64,000 nt of DNA from positions 62,001 through 126,000 of the forward strand of contig JALETQ010000017.1 in NCBI GenBank assembly GCA_022781445.1, in the 5' to 3' direction. Positions 52,380-61,325 of the stretch are shown here, in pieces. This DNA is from Prevotella sp. (lineage in GTDB: Bacteria; Bacteroidota; Bacteroidia; Bacteroidales; Bacteroidaceae). The position numbers were made by a program, and so were the translations under genes. The notes below the pieces were generated by a model. The model saw only the letters and a list, made by a program, of their open reading frames with translations. It was not told the DNA's origin and did no database searches. Every line of letters starts with the position of its first letter. Position 1 is the first letter of the stretch.

Positions 52380-52465
52380 CTGAAGAAAGAACATGAAAGA
52401 CCGAAGAAAGAAACATAAATCCCTGAAGAAGATACCCGAATCCCTAAAGAAGAGACTTAAAGACC
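52380..52465. repeat. 21/22-bp-phase array G (GAAGAAAGA units)
   Basis: Units GAAGAAAGA, GAAGAAAGA, GAAGAAGAT and AAAGAAGAG start at 52382, 52403, 52425 and 52446, spaced 21, 22 and 21 bp, with a shared ACC or CCC three bases or so before the next unit. No inverted unit. The remainder of the 52.1-52.6 kb gap has a promoter and the rprY terminator. Confidence 0.65.
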
Positions 52466-52470
52466 AAAAC

Positions 52471-52507
52471 AAAAAAAAACGAGAACGATGCCTGTTCATC
52501 ATTCTCG
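52471..52507 (-). terminator. Terminator of rprX-rprY
   Basis: On the minus strand CGAGAATGATG pairs with CATCGTTCTCG (one mismatch) and is followed by TTTTTTTTTG. Confidence 0.8.
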
Positions 52508-52605
52508 CCTTTTATTTTCATGCGTGATCTGCTGGATTCAAAAAACCGACAATGGCGTGTTTGGAACTTTTTCCACACAGCCGAATCCCACAGATGTCAC
52601 CCGGA

Positions 52606-53304
52606 TCAGTTTTCTTCGGGGGCAATGAGTTTGTAACCCTTGCCGTGAATGTTGATGATTTCGATTTGATCGTCGTCCTTCAGATGCTTGCGGAGCTTGG
52701 TGATATACACGTCCATCGAGCGGGCATTGAAGTAGTTGTCATCAATCCAGATGGTCTTGAGGGCGAAATCGCGTTGCAGAATCTCGTTGGCATGTGCGCA
52801 AAGCAATGCAAGGAGTTCGTTTTCCTTGGTGGTAAGTTTGGTTTGCTTGTCACCGATGGTGAGCAGTTGCTTTTGCGTATCGAAAGTGAAGCGTCCGATT
52901 TTATACATGGTAGCTTCCTTGGTTTTCTTGCCGCGCACGCGACGCAGGATGGCTTCGATACGGAAAACGAGTTCTTCCATCGAGAAAGGTTTGGTGATAT
53001 AGTCGTCGGCACCAATCTTGAAGCCTTCCAGAATATCTTCCTTGAGCTGCTTGGCGGTAAGGAAGATGATGGGTACTTCGGCATTGGACTGTCTGATTTC
53101 CTGTGCCAAGGTGAATCCATCCTTTTTGGGCATCATCACATCGAGTACGCAAATGTCGTAGGAACTCTTGAGAAACTCTCTGTAACCAACCTCGCCATCG
53201 GGGCATAATGTAGCTGAATAGCCTTTGGCCTGCAGATACTCACGAAGCAACATTCCGAGGTTTTCGTCGTCTTCGCACAATAAAATTTTCAAATTCTCGT
53301 CCAT
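52606..53304 (-). CDS. rprY: OmpR-type response regulator RprY
   Basis: The 232-residue protein carries a receiver domain with acidic EDDEN near residue 12, the phosphoacceptor Asp in CVLDVMMPKKDG (about 55), Thr in IIFLTAK and Lys in DDYITKPF. The C-terminal OmpR/PhoB winged helix has LTTKENELLALL and MDVYITKLRKHLKDDDQIEI. The sequence strongly resembles RprY of Bacteroides and Porphyromonas, which acts in oxidative-stress and metabolic control. The ATG at 53304 gives the family N-terminus MDENLKILLCED; the ORF track uses one two codons earlier. It follows rprX. Confidence 0.94.
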   Translation of the reverse strand: MDENLKILLCEDDENLGMLLREYLQAKGYSATLCPDGEVGYREFLKSSYDICVLDVMMPKKDGFTLAQEIRQSNAEVPIIFLTAKQLKEDILEGFKIGADDYITKPFSMEELVFRIEAILRRVRGKKTKEATMYKIGRFTFDTQKQLLTIGDKQTKLTTKENELLALLCAHANEILQRDFALKTIWIDDNYFNARSMDVYITKLRKHLKDDDQIEIINIHGKGYKLIAPEEN

Positions 53305-53350
53305 AATCATACTATTTAAAGTGTTAATATTCTTGTTGTCTCTTTTGTTA

Positions 53351-54913
53351 TTATTCTTCTTTGATCATCGGCAACGAAATGGTAAAGAGGGTTCCCTTGT
53401 CCCATTCGCTTTCGATCTTGATCTCACCATCATGCAAATCAATGATTTTCTTGACGTAGGCGAGTCCCAAGCCGAATCCTTTCACATCGTGAACATTGCC
53501 CGTATGTACCCTGTAGAACTTCTCAAAGACTTTCTTGAGGTTTTCTTTCTTGATGCCCATGCCATCGTCTTCGATGGAAAACATCAGCCTGTCCTTGTCA
53601 TTCCATGTACGAATCATAAGATTGATGGGCATGTCGGGCTTTTTGTATTTGATGGCATTGTCTATCAAATTGTTGATGGTATTGGTGAAATGCACCTCGT
53701 CCACGTATATTTTTGAATAGAGTGCCTCGATATCGAGTTGAATTTTTCCTCCGGTATGTTCCACTCTCAGCTTGAAAGAGTGGGCGGCGTTTTCGAGCAA
53801 TTCGTTCAGATCGAGCTCTTTTCGCTTAAAGACGGCCTTCTTGCGGTCGAACATCGACATCTGCAAAACCTTTTCGACCAGAAATCTCAAGCGTTTGGCT
53901 TCGTCTTGCACAACGCCACCGAGATGCCTCATTCGTTCGGGTGTGGTCGATATACTTTGGTCGTTGAGCATCTGAGCCGCCAGCGAAATGCTCGAAATAG
54001 GCGTCTTCAGTTCGTGCGTCATGTTGTTGATGAAGTCGTTTTTCATCTCGGTATATCGCTTCTGACGGAAGATGACGACGATGGTAAAGATGAAGGTCAC
54101 CAAGAGGATCAGCGTGAACATAATCGACGGAATCATGAATCTGACCGAAGAAAAGATATACCTGTTCATATCCGGGAAGTGGATATGCACCACTCCCATC
54201 TTATTGGGCGGGTCGTTGTGGAACAGCAATTGGCTGTAGGTATAGGCATCGCCCACCTCCTCATAGTCGGGACAGCGATACACTTCCCTGCCGTCGTGGG
54301 TTGTGACGGTGAAGTGATAGGGAATGTTGATGCCGTTGTTTACGAGTTCGGCTTTAAGATCCTGATCGAGCAATTTGAAGTTGATGCGTTCACGAAGTGA
54401 TTTATCCGAAGCCGAATAAAGGATATTCATGATGACCTCATCGAGCAAAGCCTTCTGATAAACGTAGCGATTGCGTACCATCTGCTGCATGGACTTGTTG
54501 GTTTCGGAAATCGAATTCCTGTCGTTTCTGACAATCATGGCCTTGGGCATCGTGGCAGGCCGGGTTGCAAGTGTCTTCGCCTCGAACGACGAATAGACCG
54601 CCCGTTCTTCCGGAAGACTGCCAATGTAGTGACTCGACGAACCGGTATTGACTTTAAGGCTGTCGATGTTTTTCTGTTTTCGGGTGGCAGAAGCCTGCTT
54701 GCTTTTCCTGTTCACATCGGTCTCGAGATAACGCAATGTTTCGTTAAGTTCCAGATTTCGCGAGGCTTGATAAAGCGAACGATTCACAGACTCATCGAAT
54801 TGCTCCCTCTTCATGTCTACCATCTCGTCAATGTATTTCAGCTGAAGCAGGAGCAAAGCCAGGAAAGAAACTCCCATGATGATGGCTATTGTCCAAATCG
54901 TTTTCTTCTTCAT
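53351..54913 (-). CDS. rprX: Sensor histidine kinase RprX
   Basis: The 520-residue kinase has an N-terminal membrane helix (IAIIMGVSFLALLLLQL), a sensory domain of about 240 residues outside, and a second helix (SIMFTLILLVTFIFTIVVIF). HisKA with the phospho-His at about 299 in NMTHELKTPISS follows, then the ATPase domain with NLIDNAIKYKKPD, EDDGMGIKKENL and GFGLGLAYVK. It is the partner of rprY, 46 bp downstream. A TATCTTTG box stands five bases before the ATG, so the message is predicted to be leaderless. Confidence 0.95.
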   Translation of the reverse strand: MKKKTIWTIAIIMGVSFLALLLLQLKYIDEMVDMKREQFDESVNRSLYQASRNLELNETLRYLETDVNRKSKQASATRKQKNIDSLKVNTGSSSHYIGSLPEERAVYSSFEAKTLATRPATMPKAMIVRNDRNSISETNKSMQQMVRNRYVYQKALLDEVIMNILYSASDKSLRERINFKLLDQDLKAELVNNGINIPYHFTVTTHDGREVYRCPDYEEVGDAYTYSQLLFHNDPPNKMGVVHIHFPDMNRYIFSSVRFMIPSIMFTLILLVTFIFTIVVIFRQKRYTEMKNDFINNMTHELKTPISSISLAAQMLNDQSISTTPERMRHLGGVVQDEAKRLRFLVEKVLQMSMFDRKKAVFKRKELDLNELLENAAHSFKLRVEHTGGKIQLDIEALYSKIYVDEVHFTNTINNLIDNAIKYKKPDMPINLMIRTWNDKDRLMFSIEDDGMGIKKENLKKVFEKFYRVHTGNVHDVKGFGLGLAYVKKIIDLHDGEIKIESEWDKGTLFTISLPMIKEE

Positions 54914-54918
54914 ATCCG

Positions 54919-54926
54919 CAAAGATA
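54919..54926 (-). promoter_or_regulatory. -7 element abutting the rprX start codon
   Basis: TATCTTTG on the minus strand ends five bases before the ATG, which places the expected transcription start at the start codon. No clear -33 box. Confidence 0.5.
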
Positions 54927-55320
54927 GCCGAAAAAGGGTGTCTTAAAAAACTTCTCGAAAATTAAATCCAAGAGTTTTAACTATATTAACTCAAATAAAA
55001 CGATTAGTTGATAATTATCAAGTATTAGACAAAATACAAATAAGCGGAAAGTAAAATAGAGCGATCTGATTGGCGAAAATTATAAAAAAGATACGAGGTT
55101 ATTCGTTTTTACACGCACAAATCGGCCGAGATGCGAGTACGGAGCAGACCGGTTCATCGCCTACAATGATGATAGAGGCAAGAATACGCCCCACGGAAAA
55201 TCACCGACAAAGCCGCCGGAACATCCGGACAAGTACCAATCTGCCATGAACAAAGACACCATCAGGCAAGAAAACTGCAACTGTCTGACAATCTGTAAAT
55301 TGTCATTTCAACAGCAAAAC

Positions 55321-55404
55321 AGGTCCTTTTATAAAACAAAACCAGCCCTTTTGCCTCTCAAACCCTGCCCTTTTGCCGCATGAAACCTGCCCTTCGGCAA
55401 AACC
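55321..55404. repeat. 22-bp-phase array H (CTGCCCTTTT units)
   Basis: Units AGGTCCTTTT, CAGCCCTTTT, CTGCCCTTTT and CTGCCCTTCG start at 55321, 55343, 55365 and 55387, each exactly 22 bp after the last, all in one orientation. It is the reverse-strand relative of arrays A, B, E and F. Confidence 0.75.
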
Positions 55405-55480
55405 GTTCACGAAGATACGTCCGATACCGTGCAGATATGTCTTTCGAATTCATCATCCATATCACAGAAAAGGATACTTT

Positions 55481-55640
55481 TATCCCCAATCTGCCATGAG
55501 AGCGTCCGGTTCTACATTTCATGACATTCATGTCACTTTCCGTCCGATTCCGTTCGTTTGCCGGCAGCCTGTCTGTCGGTTTGTCTTGTCATGAACCGCC
55601 ACGACCGTGAAAACCGACAATCAACCGGCCCGGCAATGAA
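55481..55640 (-). repeat. MITE-like repeat copy, reverse orientation
   Basis: TATCCCCAATCTGCCATGAGAGCG at the left, CATGTCACTTTCCGTCCG as the reversed core, then CGGTTTGTCTTGTCATGAAC. The right end is degenerate. In the rest of the 54.9-56.0 kb gap I see no gene. Confidence 0.65.
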
Positions 55641-56032
55641 ACGATACCGACCTGGAATCATAACCGACCGGGGGTAATATATATTATTATGGTATATAAC
55701 TGCACACAGAAAGCAGAAAAAAACATCCGAGAATCAGCGAGACCGCCAAACAAAAGACCGGCAGGCCGCCTACAGAACGGCTTGCCACCTGAATTGCGAC
55801 AAGCCATCAATCGCAGAGAGAGAACAACAGATGCCCCACTCGGAAAGCACTGCCTGAAGACACTTTCTCCACAGCAACAGGAACAATCGTCGGACAAACA
55901 CCCGACCGTCACCCGATGTCAAGACCGATCCCGTCAAGGTTCACTTTCCATCCGTCATCCTTACATTCGCAACAGTTTGTACCGGCTGAAAACCGAAAAC
56001 GGCCAATGACGATTGAAAAGAATGCCCGAATG

Positions 56033-56653
56033 TCACTCAACCAGCCCCATGATATAATCAACGGCACCATTGATACCGAACTTGCTCACATCAAGCGTCA
56101 AGTCATAGTTGCGGGCATCATACCATTCCGTGCCGGTAAACATCTTGGTGTAAAGCTCGCGGGTGTAGTCATTGTCGACAATAAGCACCTTGGCATCTGC
56201 CGAAGACACGCCGTAACGGTCGACGATGCGCTTCACGCGCGTATCCATCGGACTATGAACGAAGATTTTCAAGGCATTGGGATGATCCCGGAAAATATCG
56301 AAAGCACAGCGACCGATGATGACACACGACTCGTCTTCGGCGATATAACGGATGATGTCCGCCTGCTCGTCAAACAACCGACGCGAAGTCAATTCGCGAT
56401 CACCGACATGATACTCGTGGGCTTTCATATAGTTTCTATAGAAAGCCGTGAAATCGTCTTTCCATGACTTGTCCCTTATCTCGAGCCTTTCGATGGCTTC
56501 GTCCGATAATCCCCTGCACTTCGCCACGGAGTCGAGGATTTGCTTGTCCAGTACTTTCACATTCAGCCGACGCGCAATTTCGACGCCGATCTCGTGACCA
56601 CCCGTTCCAAACTGCCGGTTAATCGTAATAACAAATTTATCATTCTTATCCAT
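56033..56653 (-). CDS. Cytidylate-kinase-like P-loop protein
   Basis: The 206-residue protein belongs to the cytidylate-kinase-like family (PF13189 type). FVITINRQFGTGGHEIGVEI contains the P-loop GTGGHEIG at about residues 16-23; CVIIGRCAFDIFRDHPN and VHSPMDTRVKRIVDRYG follow as the later kinase motifs. Members phosphorylate CMP or other small molecules, but for this subfamily the substrate is not established, and a true cmk should exist elsewhere. A complete promoter lies upstream, and it is monocistronic. Confidence 0.88.
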   Translation of the reverse strand: MDKNDKFVITINRQFGTGGHEIGVEIARRLNVKVLDKQILDSVAKCRGLSDEAIERLEIRDKSWKDDFTAFYRNYMKAHEYHVGDRELTSRRLFDEQADIIRYIAEDESCVIIGRCAFDIFRDHPNALKIFVHSPMDTRVKRIVDRYGVSSADAKVLIVDNDYTRELYTKMFTGTEWYDARNYDLTLDVSKFGINGAVDYIMGLVE

Positions 56654-56687
56654 AGCGCAAAATGTTTTGGTTCTACTCTGATATCTG

Positions 56688-56719
56688 CAAATATATAGTT
56701 TTTCAGGCTATTCTACAAA
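56688..56719 (-). promoter_or_regulatory. Promoter of the cytidylate-kinase-like gene
   Basis: TTTG (56716-56719), 20 bp, TATATTTG (56688-56695) on the minus strand. Confidence 0.7.
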
Positions 56720-56921
56720 CAAAATGTCACTTATTTTACAATATTCCAACAATCCCGAATCACCTGCCCTATCCTCATGCTTCATATTTCATGACAATCA
56801 TGCGGCCTGCCGACCGGCCGCACGCGACCGATTCGGGATGACAGCCGCCACAACACATCACCGGCGGACGGCAGCCGGACTATCTCGCGACATGACCTTA
56901 TGGATTCATGATACCCGCCGG

Positions 56922-56969
56922 AAAAAAAAAACGACTCATGGCACCACCAAGAAACGGGTCGCCATGAGC
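56922..56969 (-). terminator. Terminator after the Fe-S/acetyltransferase gene
   Basis: CTCATGGC and GCCATGAG on the minus strand form an 8-bp stem with an 18-nt loop, then TCGTTTTTTTTTT. The 56.65-56.98 kb gap otherwise holds only the kinase promoter. Confidence 0.75.
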
Positions 56970-56978
56970 TTCGGCAGG

Positions 56979-57482
56979 TCATCCGTCGGACAAAACGTCT
57001 TCATATTCGGAATGTTTTCCAAATTCGCGTTTGGCAAATGGGCAGAGCGGCACGATCTTCACACCTTTATCGCGGGCAAAATCAACACCGGCCTTGACCA
57101 GCACGGCACCATAACCCTTGCCGGCAAAGGCCTTGTCCACCATCGTATGGTCGATGATAAAAAAGTGGCCATCAGCCCAAGTGTAGGTCATTTCACCGGC
57201 CTGTTCGCTGTTTTCAAAGAGCGTAAACCGCCCTTTCTTCTCATCGCCGCACCACCTGACATCGACAACGGGCATTTCTTTGATACTCAAAGCACCCGAA
57301 GGACACCGTTGCACCTGTTCGACAATCGACTGCGAAGAAGCACCATCCATTTTGACCCACGGCGTTTCACCGGGTTGAAACACCGACGGCAGCTGACCGG
57401 CACACAAGCCGGCATGGACACATTTTCGGGGATTCCACACCACGGTGATCTCCCCATTTGAATATTCTTTCTTGATTTGCAT
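56979..57482 (-). CDS. Fe-S mono-cluster domain fused to a GNAT-type acetyltransferase
   Basis: The 167 residues have two parts. Residues 1 to about 70 are a divergent 4Fe-4S mono-cluster domain (Fer4_19 type) with Cys at about 21, 27 and 60 (NPRKCVHAGLCAGQLPSVF and QRCPSGALS). From about 80 a small YjdJ-like acetyltransferase follows, with the acetyl-CoA loop FAGKGYGAVLVK and ending LCPFAKREFGKH. Each part is known alone and fused. The substrate is unknown; the cluster could regulate the enzyme. A TATTTTTG element four bases before the ATG suggests a leaderless transcript. Confidence 0.88.
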   Translation of the reverse strand: MQIKKEYSNGEITVVWNPRKCVHAGLCAGQLPSVFQPGETPWVKMDGASSQSIVEQVQRCPSGALSIKEMPVVDVRWCGDEKKGRFTLFENSEQAGEMTYTWADGHFFIIDHTMVDKAFAGKGYGAVLVKAGVDFARDKGVKIVPLCPFAKREFGKHSEYEDVLSDG

Positions 57483-57563
57483 GATACAAAAATATATTTT
57501 AATGTTATTGTATGAGGTTATGACAAAACGGCAACACGATAACAGTCTTCACTTTTCGAAGAA

Positions 57564-57595
57564 TGCCGGTTTCTTTGTTGCCAAGCAAACCGGCA
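57564..57595. repeat. Hairpin upstream of the Fe-S/acetyltransferase gene
   Basis: TGCCGGTTT and AAACCGGCA pair perfectly across a 14-nt loop. A TATCTTTG box at 57637-57644 (minus strand) lies upstream, so the hairpin could be in a leader. Function unknown. Confidence 0.45.
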
Positions 57596-57702
57596 CTCTC
57601 GGGTAAACCGGTCGGCATCACCGACATTCGTCATGGCAAAGATAGCGAATGTTTTGCAAAAAAACGACGTGAAGCAGTAACACACACATAGATCTGATGA
57701 AA

Positions 57703-57895
57703 TAAACCCAAATCGGTCATTAGATTCCGAATCGGTTTCGTTTGATGGTCGGCAGATGGTTTGTCGGTTTGTTGCAGGCGTAGCGGGCCACCAAAACAAA
57801 CCGACAGCAAGATGTCGGCCGACGGACGAAACCGGCCGGAAAGTGACATGAACGACAGGAGATGTATAAACAAACGCTCTCATGACCGATTAGGA
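57703..57895 (+). repeat. MITE-like repeat, full-length reference copy
   Basis: AAACCCAAATCGGTCATTAGA at the left, GTTGCAGGCGTAGCGGGCC and CCGGCCGGAAAGTGACATGA inside, AACGCTCTCATGACCGATTAGG at the right. This is the clearest copy. From its end to ffh (57.9-58.39 kb) only a promoter element is visible. Confidence 0.8.
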
Positions 57896-58315
57896 AGCAA
57901 TCGGAGGCAACTCGCAAGAGACAAAAGAATCCGGGCAGGATGGCATGAAGGAAATGCGCACGGTTTGCGACAGGCAAAAACCGAAAGCGAACAAAAATTT
58001 TGATTGAAAAGAGACAAGAATTACCAAGTGGGAATTTATAGGAAATGCCTATAACGAACATTAAACGACAGGGTATGCGACGACGTGCCTCAAATCATTG
58101 CCAGCAAGCATCAATACCACATTTCTCCATGACAGGCACATGGAAGTCACAACAGGCGATTATAAACTTGTAATAGATTCATGTGCAATATTTTTATAAT
58201 CTTTCAGCCAAAGAAGTTAGACGATGCAAACATTTTGGCAGCATCACCCGACAAGTGTGGAATTGAAAGTCGAAAAAATATGGTGTTTCATCTTTCGATT
58301 TCCATTTTTTTTCTT

Positions 58316-58323
58316 ACCTTTGC
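58316..58323 (+). promoter_or_regulatory. -7 promoter element of ffh
   Basis: TACCTTTG, 66 bp before the start codon; -33 weak. Confidence 0.5.
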
Positions 58324-58389
58324 GCAAATAATATCGGTATGCAGACCAAATAGCTGCGAATTGAAAGATACAACAGAAACTATCGAAAA

Positions 58390-59736
58390 ATGTTTGAAAA
58401 TCTAAGTGACAGACTTGAACGCTCCTTCAAACTCTTAAAAGGAGAGGGCAAGATAACCGAGATAAACGTAGCAGAAACATTGAAAGATGTCCGCCGGGCC
58501 TTGTTGGATGCCGACGTCAACTACAAAGTCGCCAAGACATTTACCGACAAAGTGAAAGACAAGGCACTGGGTATGGACGTACTGACTTCCGTCAAGCCGG
58601 GACAACTGATGGTGAAACTCGTCCACGACGAGCTGGCCGAACTGATGGGAGGTGAAACCGTTGGACTGAAATTGGAAAACCGGCCGGCAATCATTCTGAT
58701 GTCGGGTCTGCAAGGTTCGGGCAAGACCACCTTCAGCGGCAAGCTCGCCAACATGCTCAAAACAAAGCAGCGGAAGAACCCGATACTCGTGGCATGCGAC
58801 GTATATCGTCCGGCTGCCATCGAGCAGCTCAAGGTTGTCGGCTCGCAAGTGGGCGTTCCTGTCTATACGGAAGAAGGCAACAAAGATGTCGTTGCCATCG
58901 CCGCACACGCCCTTGCCGAGGCCAAATCCAAAGGTAACGATGTGGTCATCGTCGATACTGCCGGCCGTCTTGCCATCGACGAGGAGATGATGAACGAAAT
59001 CGAAACCCTCAAGCGTTCGCTCAACCCGGACGAAACGCTCTTCGTTGTCGACTCCATGACCGGCCAGGATGCCGTCAACACGGCCAAAGAATTCAACGAC
59101 CGTCTCGACTTCGACGGTGTGGTACTCACCAAGTTGGACGGCGACACCCGCGGTGGTGCAGCCCTCTCCATTCGCACTGTGGTGACAAAACCCATCAAAT
59201 TTGTGGGCACCGGCGAAAAGATGGAAGCCATCGACGCTTTCCATCCCTCGCGAATGGCGGATCGCATCTTGGGTATGGGCGACATCATCTCGCTCGTCGA
59301 AAGAGCACAAGAACAATATGACGAGGAAGAAGCCAGGCGACTTCAGAAGAAGATCCAGAAGAATCAGTTCGACTTCGACGACTTCCTCAAACAGATACAG
59401 CAAATCAAGAAGATGGGTAATCTGAAAGATTTGGCCGCCATGATTCCCGGAGTCGGCAAAGCCATCAAAGACGTTGATATCGACGACAATGCCTTCAAAG
59501 GAATCGAAGCCATCATTCAAAGCATGACACCCAAAGAACGTTCGAACCCCGAGATTCTCAACAATTCGAGAAAAATGCGTATCGCCAAAGGTTCAGGCAC
59601 CGACATTCAGGAGGTCAACCGACTGATGAAACAGTTCGACCAGACACGCAAAATGATGAAAATGGTGACCGGCGGTTCAAAAATGGGCATGATGAAGAAC
59701 ATGATGAACATGAAAGGCAAGATGCCGAAATTCTAA
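58390..59736 (+). CDS. ffh: Signal recognition particle protein Ffh (SRP54)
   Basis: Ffh binds the SRP RNA and signal sequences of nascent membrane proteins and docks with FtsY. The 448-residue length is standard. The N domain comes first, then the G domain with [15 protein letters not shown] (P-loop), DTAGRL and [13 protein letters not shown]. The methionine-rich M domain begins near 300 and ends [20 protein letters not shown]. folD follows after 19 bp, so the two probably share a transcript. Confidence 0.98.
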   Translation: MFENLSDRLERSFKLLKGEGKITEINVAETLKDVRRALLDADVNYKVAKTFTDKVKDKALGMDVLTSVKPGQLMVKLVHDELAELMGGETVGLKLENRPAIILMSGLQGSGKTTFSGKLANMLKTKQRKNPILVACDVYRPAAIEQLKVVGSQVGVPVYTEEGNKDVVAIAAHALAEAKSKGNDVVIVDTAGRLAIDEEMMNEIETLKRSLNPDETLFVVDSMTGQDAVNTAKEFNDRLDFDGVVLTKLDGDTRGGAALSIRTVVTKPIKFVGTGEKMEAIDAFHPSRMADRILGMGDIISLVERAQEQYDEEEARRLQKKIQKNQFDFDDFLKQIQQIKKMGNLKDLAAMIPGVGKAIKDVDIDDNAFKGIEAIIQSMTPKERSNPEILNNSRKMRIAKGSGTDIQEVNRLMKQFDQTRKMMKMVTGGSKMGMMKNMMNMKGKMPKF

Positions 59737-59755
59737 TTTATTCAATCAAACAACC

Positions 59756-60640
59756 ATGAACACAACATTCATAGACGGCAAAGCAGTTGCCGCCACCATC
59801 AAAGAAGAGATTTCGAAAGAAGTGGAATCGCTCGTGCAACAAGGCAGGAAGCGTCCGCATCTGGCAGCCATCCTCGTCGGACACGACGGAGGTTCGGAGA
59901 CATATATGAGAAATAAGGTGAAAGCCTGCGAGGCTTGCGGTTTCAAATCAACCCTCGTTCGCTTTGAGGATGATGTGACGGAAGAAGTGCTTCTGAAACA
60001 AATCAAAGCCTTCAACGAAGATGCCGACATCGACGGTTTCATCGTTCAACTGCCGTTGCCCAAACATATCGACGAACAAAAAGTCATCATGGCAATCGAC
60101 TATCGCAAGGATGTGGATGGTTTCCACCCTGTGAATGTGGGGCGAATGGCCATTGGTCTGCCTTGCTTCGTATCGGCAACACCCATGGGAATCCTCACGT
60201 TGCTCAAGCGTTACAACATTCCCACATCGGGCAAGAAATGCGTCATCCTCGGCCGATCCAACATTGTTGGCAAGCCAATGGCGCAACTGATGATGCAAAA
60301 ACAATATGGCGATGCCACCGTAACGGTGTGTCATAGTCGATCGACGACCTTGAAAAAAGAATGCCAGGAAGCCGACATCATCATCGCAGCCATCGGCCAA
60401 CCCGGCTTTGTCACGGCCGACATGGTGAAAGAAGGTGCGACAGTCATCGACGTTGGAACCACCCGTGTTGCCGACCCGAGTACCAAGAGCGGCTTCAGAA
60501 TACAGGGAGACGTTGACTTTGAAAACGTGAAAGGTCACTGTTCGTACATCAGTCCGGTACCGGGCGGCGTGGGTCCCATGACCATCTGTTCGCTCATGGA
60601 AAACACATTAGCCGCCGGCTTGAAGAAATATTATCGATAA
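59756..60640 (+). CDS. folD: Bifunctional methylene-THF dehydrogenase / methenyl-THF cyclohydrolase
   Basis: FolD interconverts methylene-, methenyl- and formyl-tetrahydrofolate, supplying one-carbon units. The 294 residues show the catalytic Lys in [10 protein letters not shown], the substrate loop [12 protein letters not shown], the NADP-binding [16 protein letters not shown] and the C-terminal [14 protein letters not shown]. It lies behind ffh with a 19-bp gap, an association that recurs in Bacteroidales. No terminator is visible behind it. Confidence 0.97.
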   Translation: MNTTFIDGKAVAATIKEEISKEVESLVQQGRKRPHLAAILVGHDGGSETYMRNKVKACEACGFKSTLVRFEDDVTEEVLLKQIKAFNEDADIDGFIVQLPLPKHIDEQKVIMAIDYRKDVDGFHPVNVGRMAIGLPCFVSATPMGILTLLKRYNIPTSGKKCVILGRSNIVGKPMAQLMMQKQYGDATVTVCHSRSTTLKKECQEADIIIAAIGQPGFVTADMVKEGATVIDVGTTRVADPSTKSGFRIQGDVDFENVKGHCSYISPVPGGVGPMTICSLMENTLAAGLKKYYR

Positions 60641-60801
60641 ACGCGATTCGACGAGTTTGCCTACGTGCTTCAACAATTTGTAGATAGGGCTATTCAAGTC
60701 CATCCGTGCAATGCAAGAATTCTACAAAGCAAGATGCAAGAAGCCGGCAAGTGCGAGTCTGTTGATCGTCAATCACTAACCCCTTCGAATGTTATCGGAC
60801 A

Positions 60802-60981
60802 ATGACAGCACAAGAATATTATGAGAAAGGTAACGAGTTTCGCCAAAAACAGATGTGGCATGAAGCTCTCAACCATTATATGGCTGCCATCGAATTAGAT
60901 CCCGACAGTCCGGCTGTTCAGGCAAAAGAGATGGTGGAAAACATATTAAACTACTATTGTAAAGAGATGTATAATCCTTAA
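60802..60981 (+). CDS. Tiny TPR protein upstream of the 2-oxoacid oxidoreductase genes
   Basis: This 59-residue ORF is too short for the ORF track. It reads EYYEKGNEFRQKQMWHEALN, then HYMAAIELDPDSPAVQAKEM, one and a half clear tetratricopeptide repeats, ending CKEMYNP. It lies 98 bp before the ferredoxin-subunit gene and points the same way. Small TPR proteins in this position are familiar in Bacteroides, which supports a real gene. It may help assembly of the oxidoreductase, which is inference. Confidence 0.75.
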   Translation: MTAQEYYEKGNEFRQKQMWHEALNHYMAAIELDPDSPAVQAKEMVENILNYYCKEMYNP

Positions 60982-61079
60982 TAACCAATGACTTTTCTGT
61001 TATCAGGAAGTATATGCATTGCCAAAAGCCCTACAGCAGCAGACAGCAAGTGTGACGAATGATGACGGGAGGTCGCAAA

Positions 61080-61322
61080 ATGAAAAGCATTATGAGTAAA
61101 ATTAAAGGAGCCATCGTGATCAACACCGAAAGGTGTAAGGGATGCCTGTTATGCGCCATCGCTTGCCCGAAAGACGTGATTGCGGTAGGAAAGAAGGTGA
61201 ACGTGAACGGCTACGCCTACGTACAGCCTGTTAGAATGGATGATTGTATCGGATGCGCTTCGTGCGGGATAGTTTGTCCCGACGGATGTATTACCGTTTA
61301 CAAGAAAAAAATGGAGGACTAA
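61080..61322 (+). CDS. 2-oxoacid:ferredoxin oxidoreductase, ferredoxin-like (delta) subunit
   Basis: The 80-residue iron-sulfur subunit has two complete 4Fe-4S motifs, CKGCLLCAIACP and CIGCASCGIVCP, which pass electrons from the TPP subunit to ferredoxin. The start at 61080 is preferred because GGGAGG stands seven bases before it; the ORF track starts seven codons earlier and MSKIKG is a later alternative. It is the first of four tightly packed genes, with 3 bp to the alpha subunit. Related sets oxidise 2-oxoglutarate or branched-chain 2-oxoacids. Confidence 0.92.
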   Translation: MKSIMSKIKGAIVINTERCKGCLLCAIACPKDVIAVGKKVNVNGYAYVQPVRMDDCIGCASCGIVCPDGCITVYKKKMED

Positions 61323-61325
61323 GAC

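Noticed and set aside
57518-57634. 38-aa leader ORF before the Fe-S/acetyltransferase gene
   Set aside because: The nearest TATCTTTG box ends two bases before its ATG, so a transcript would start within or after the start codon.
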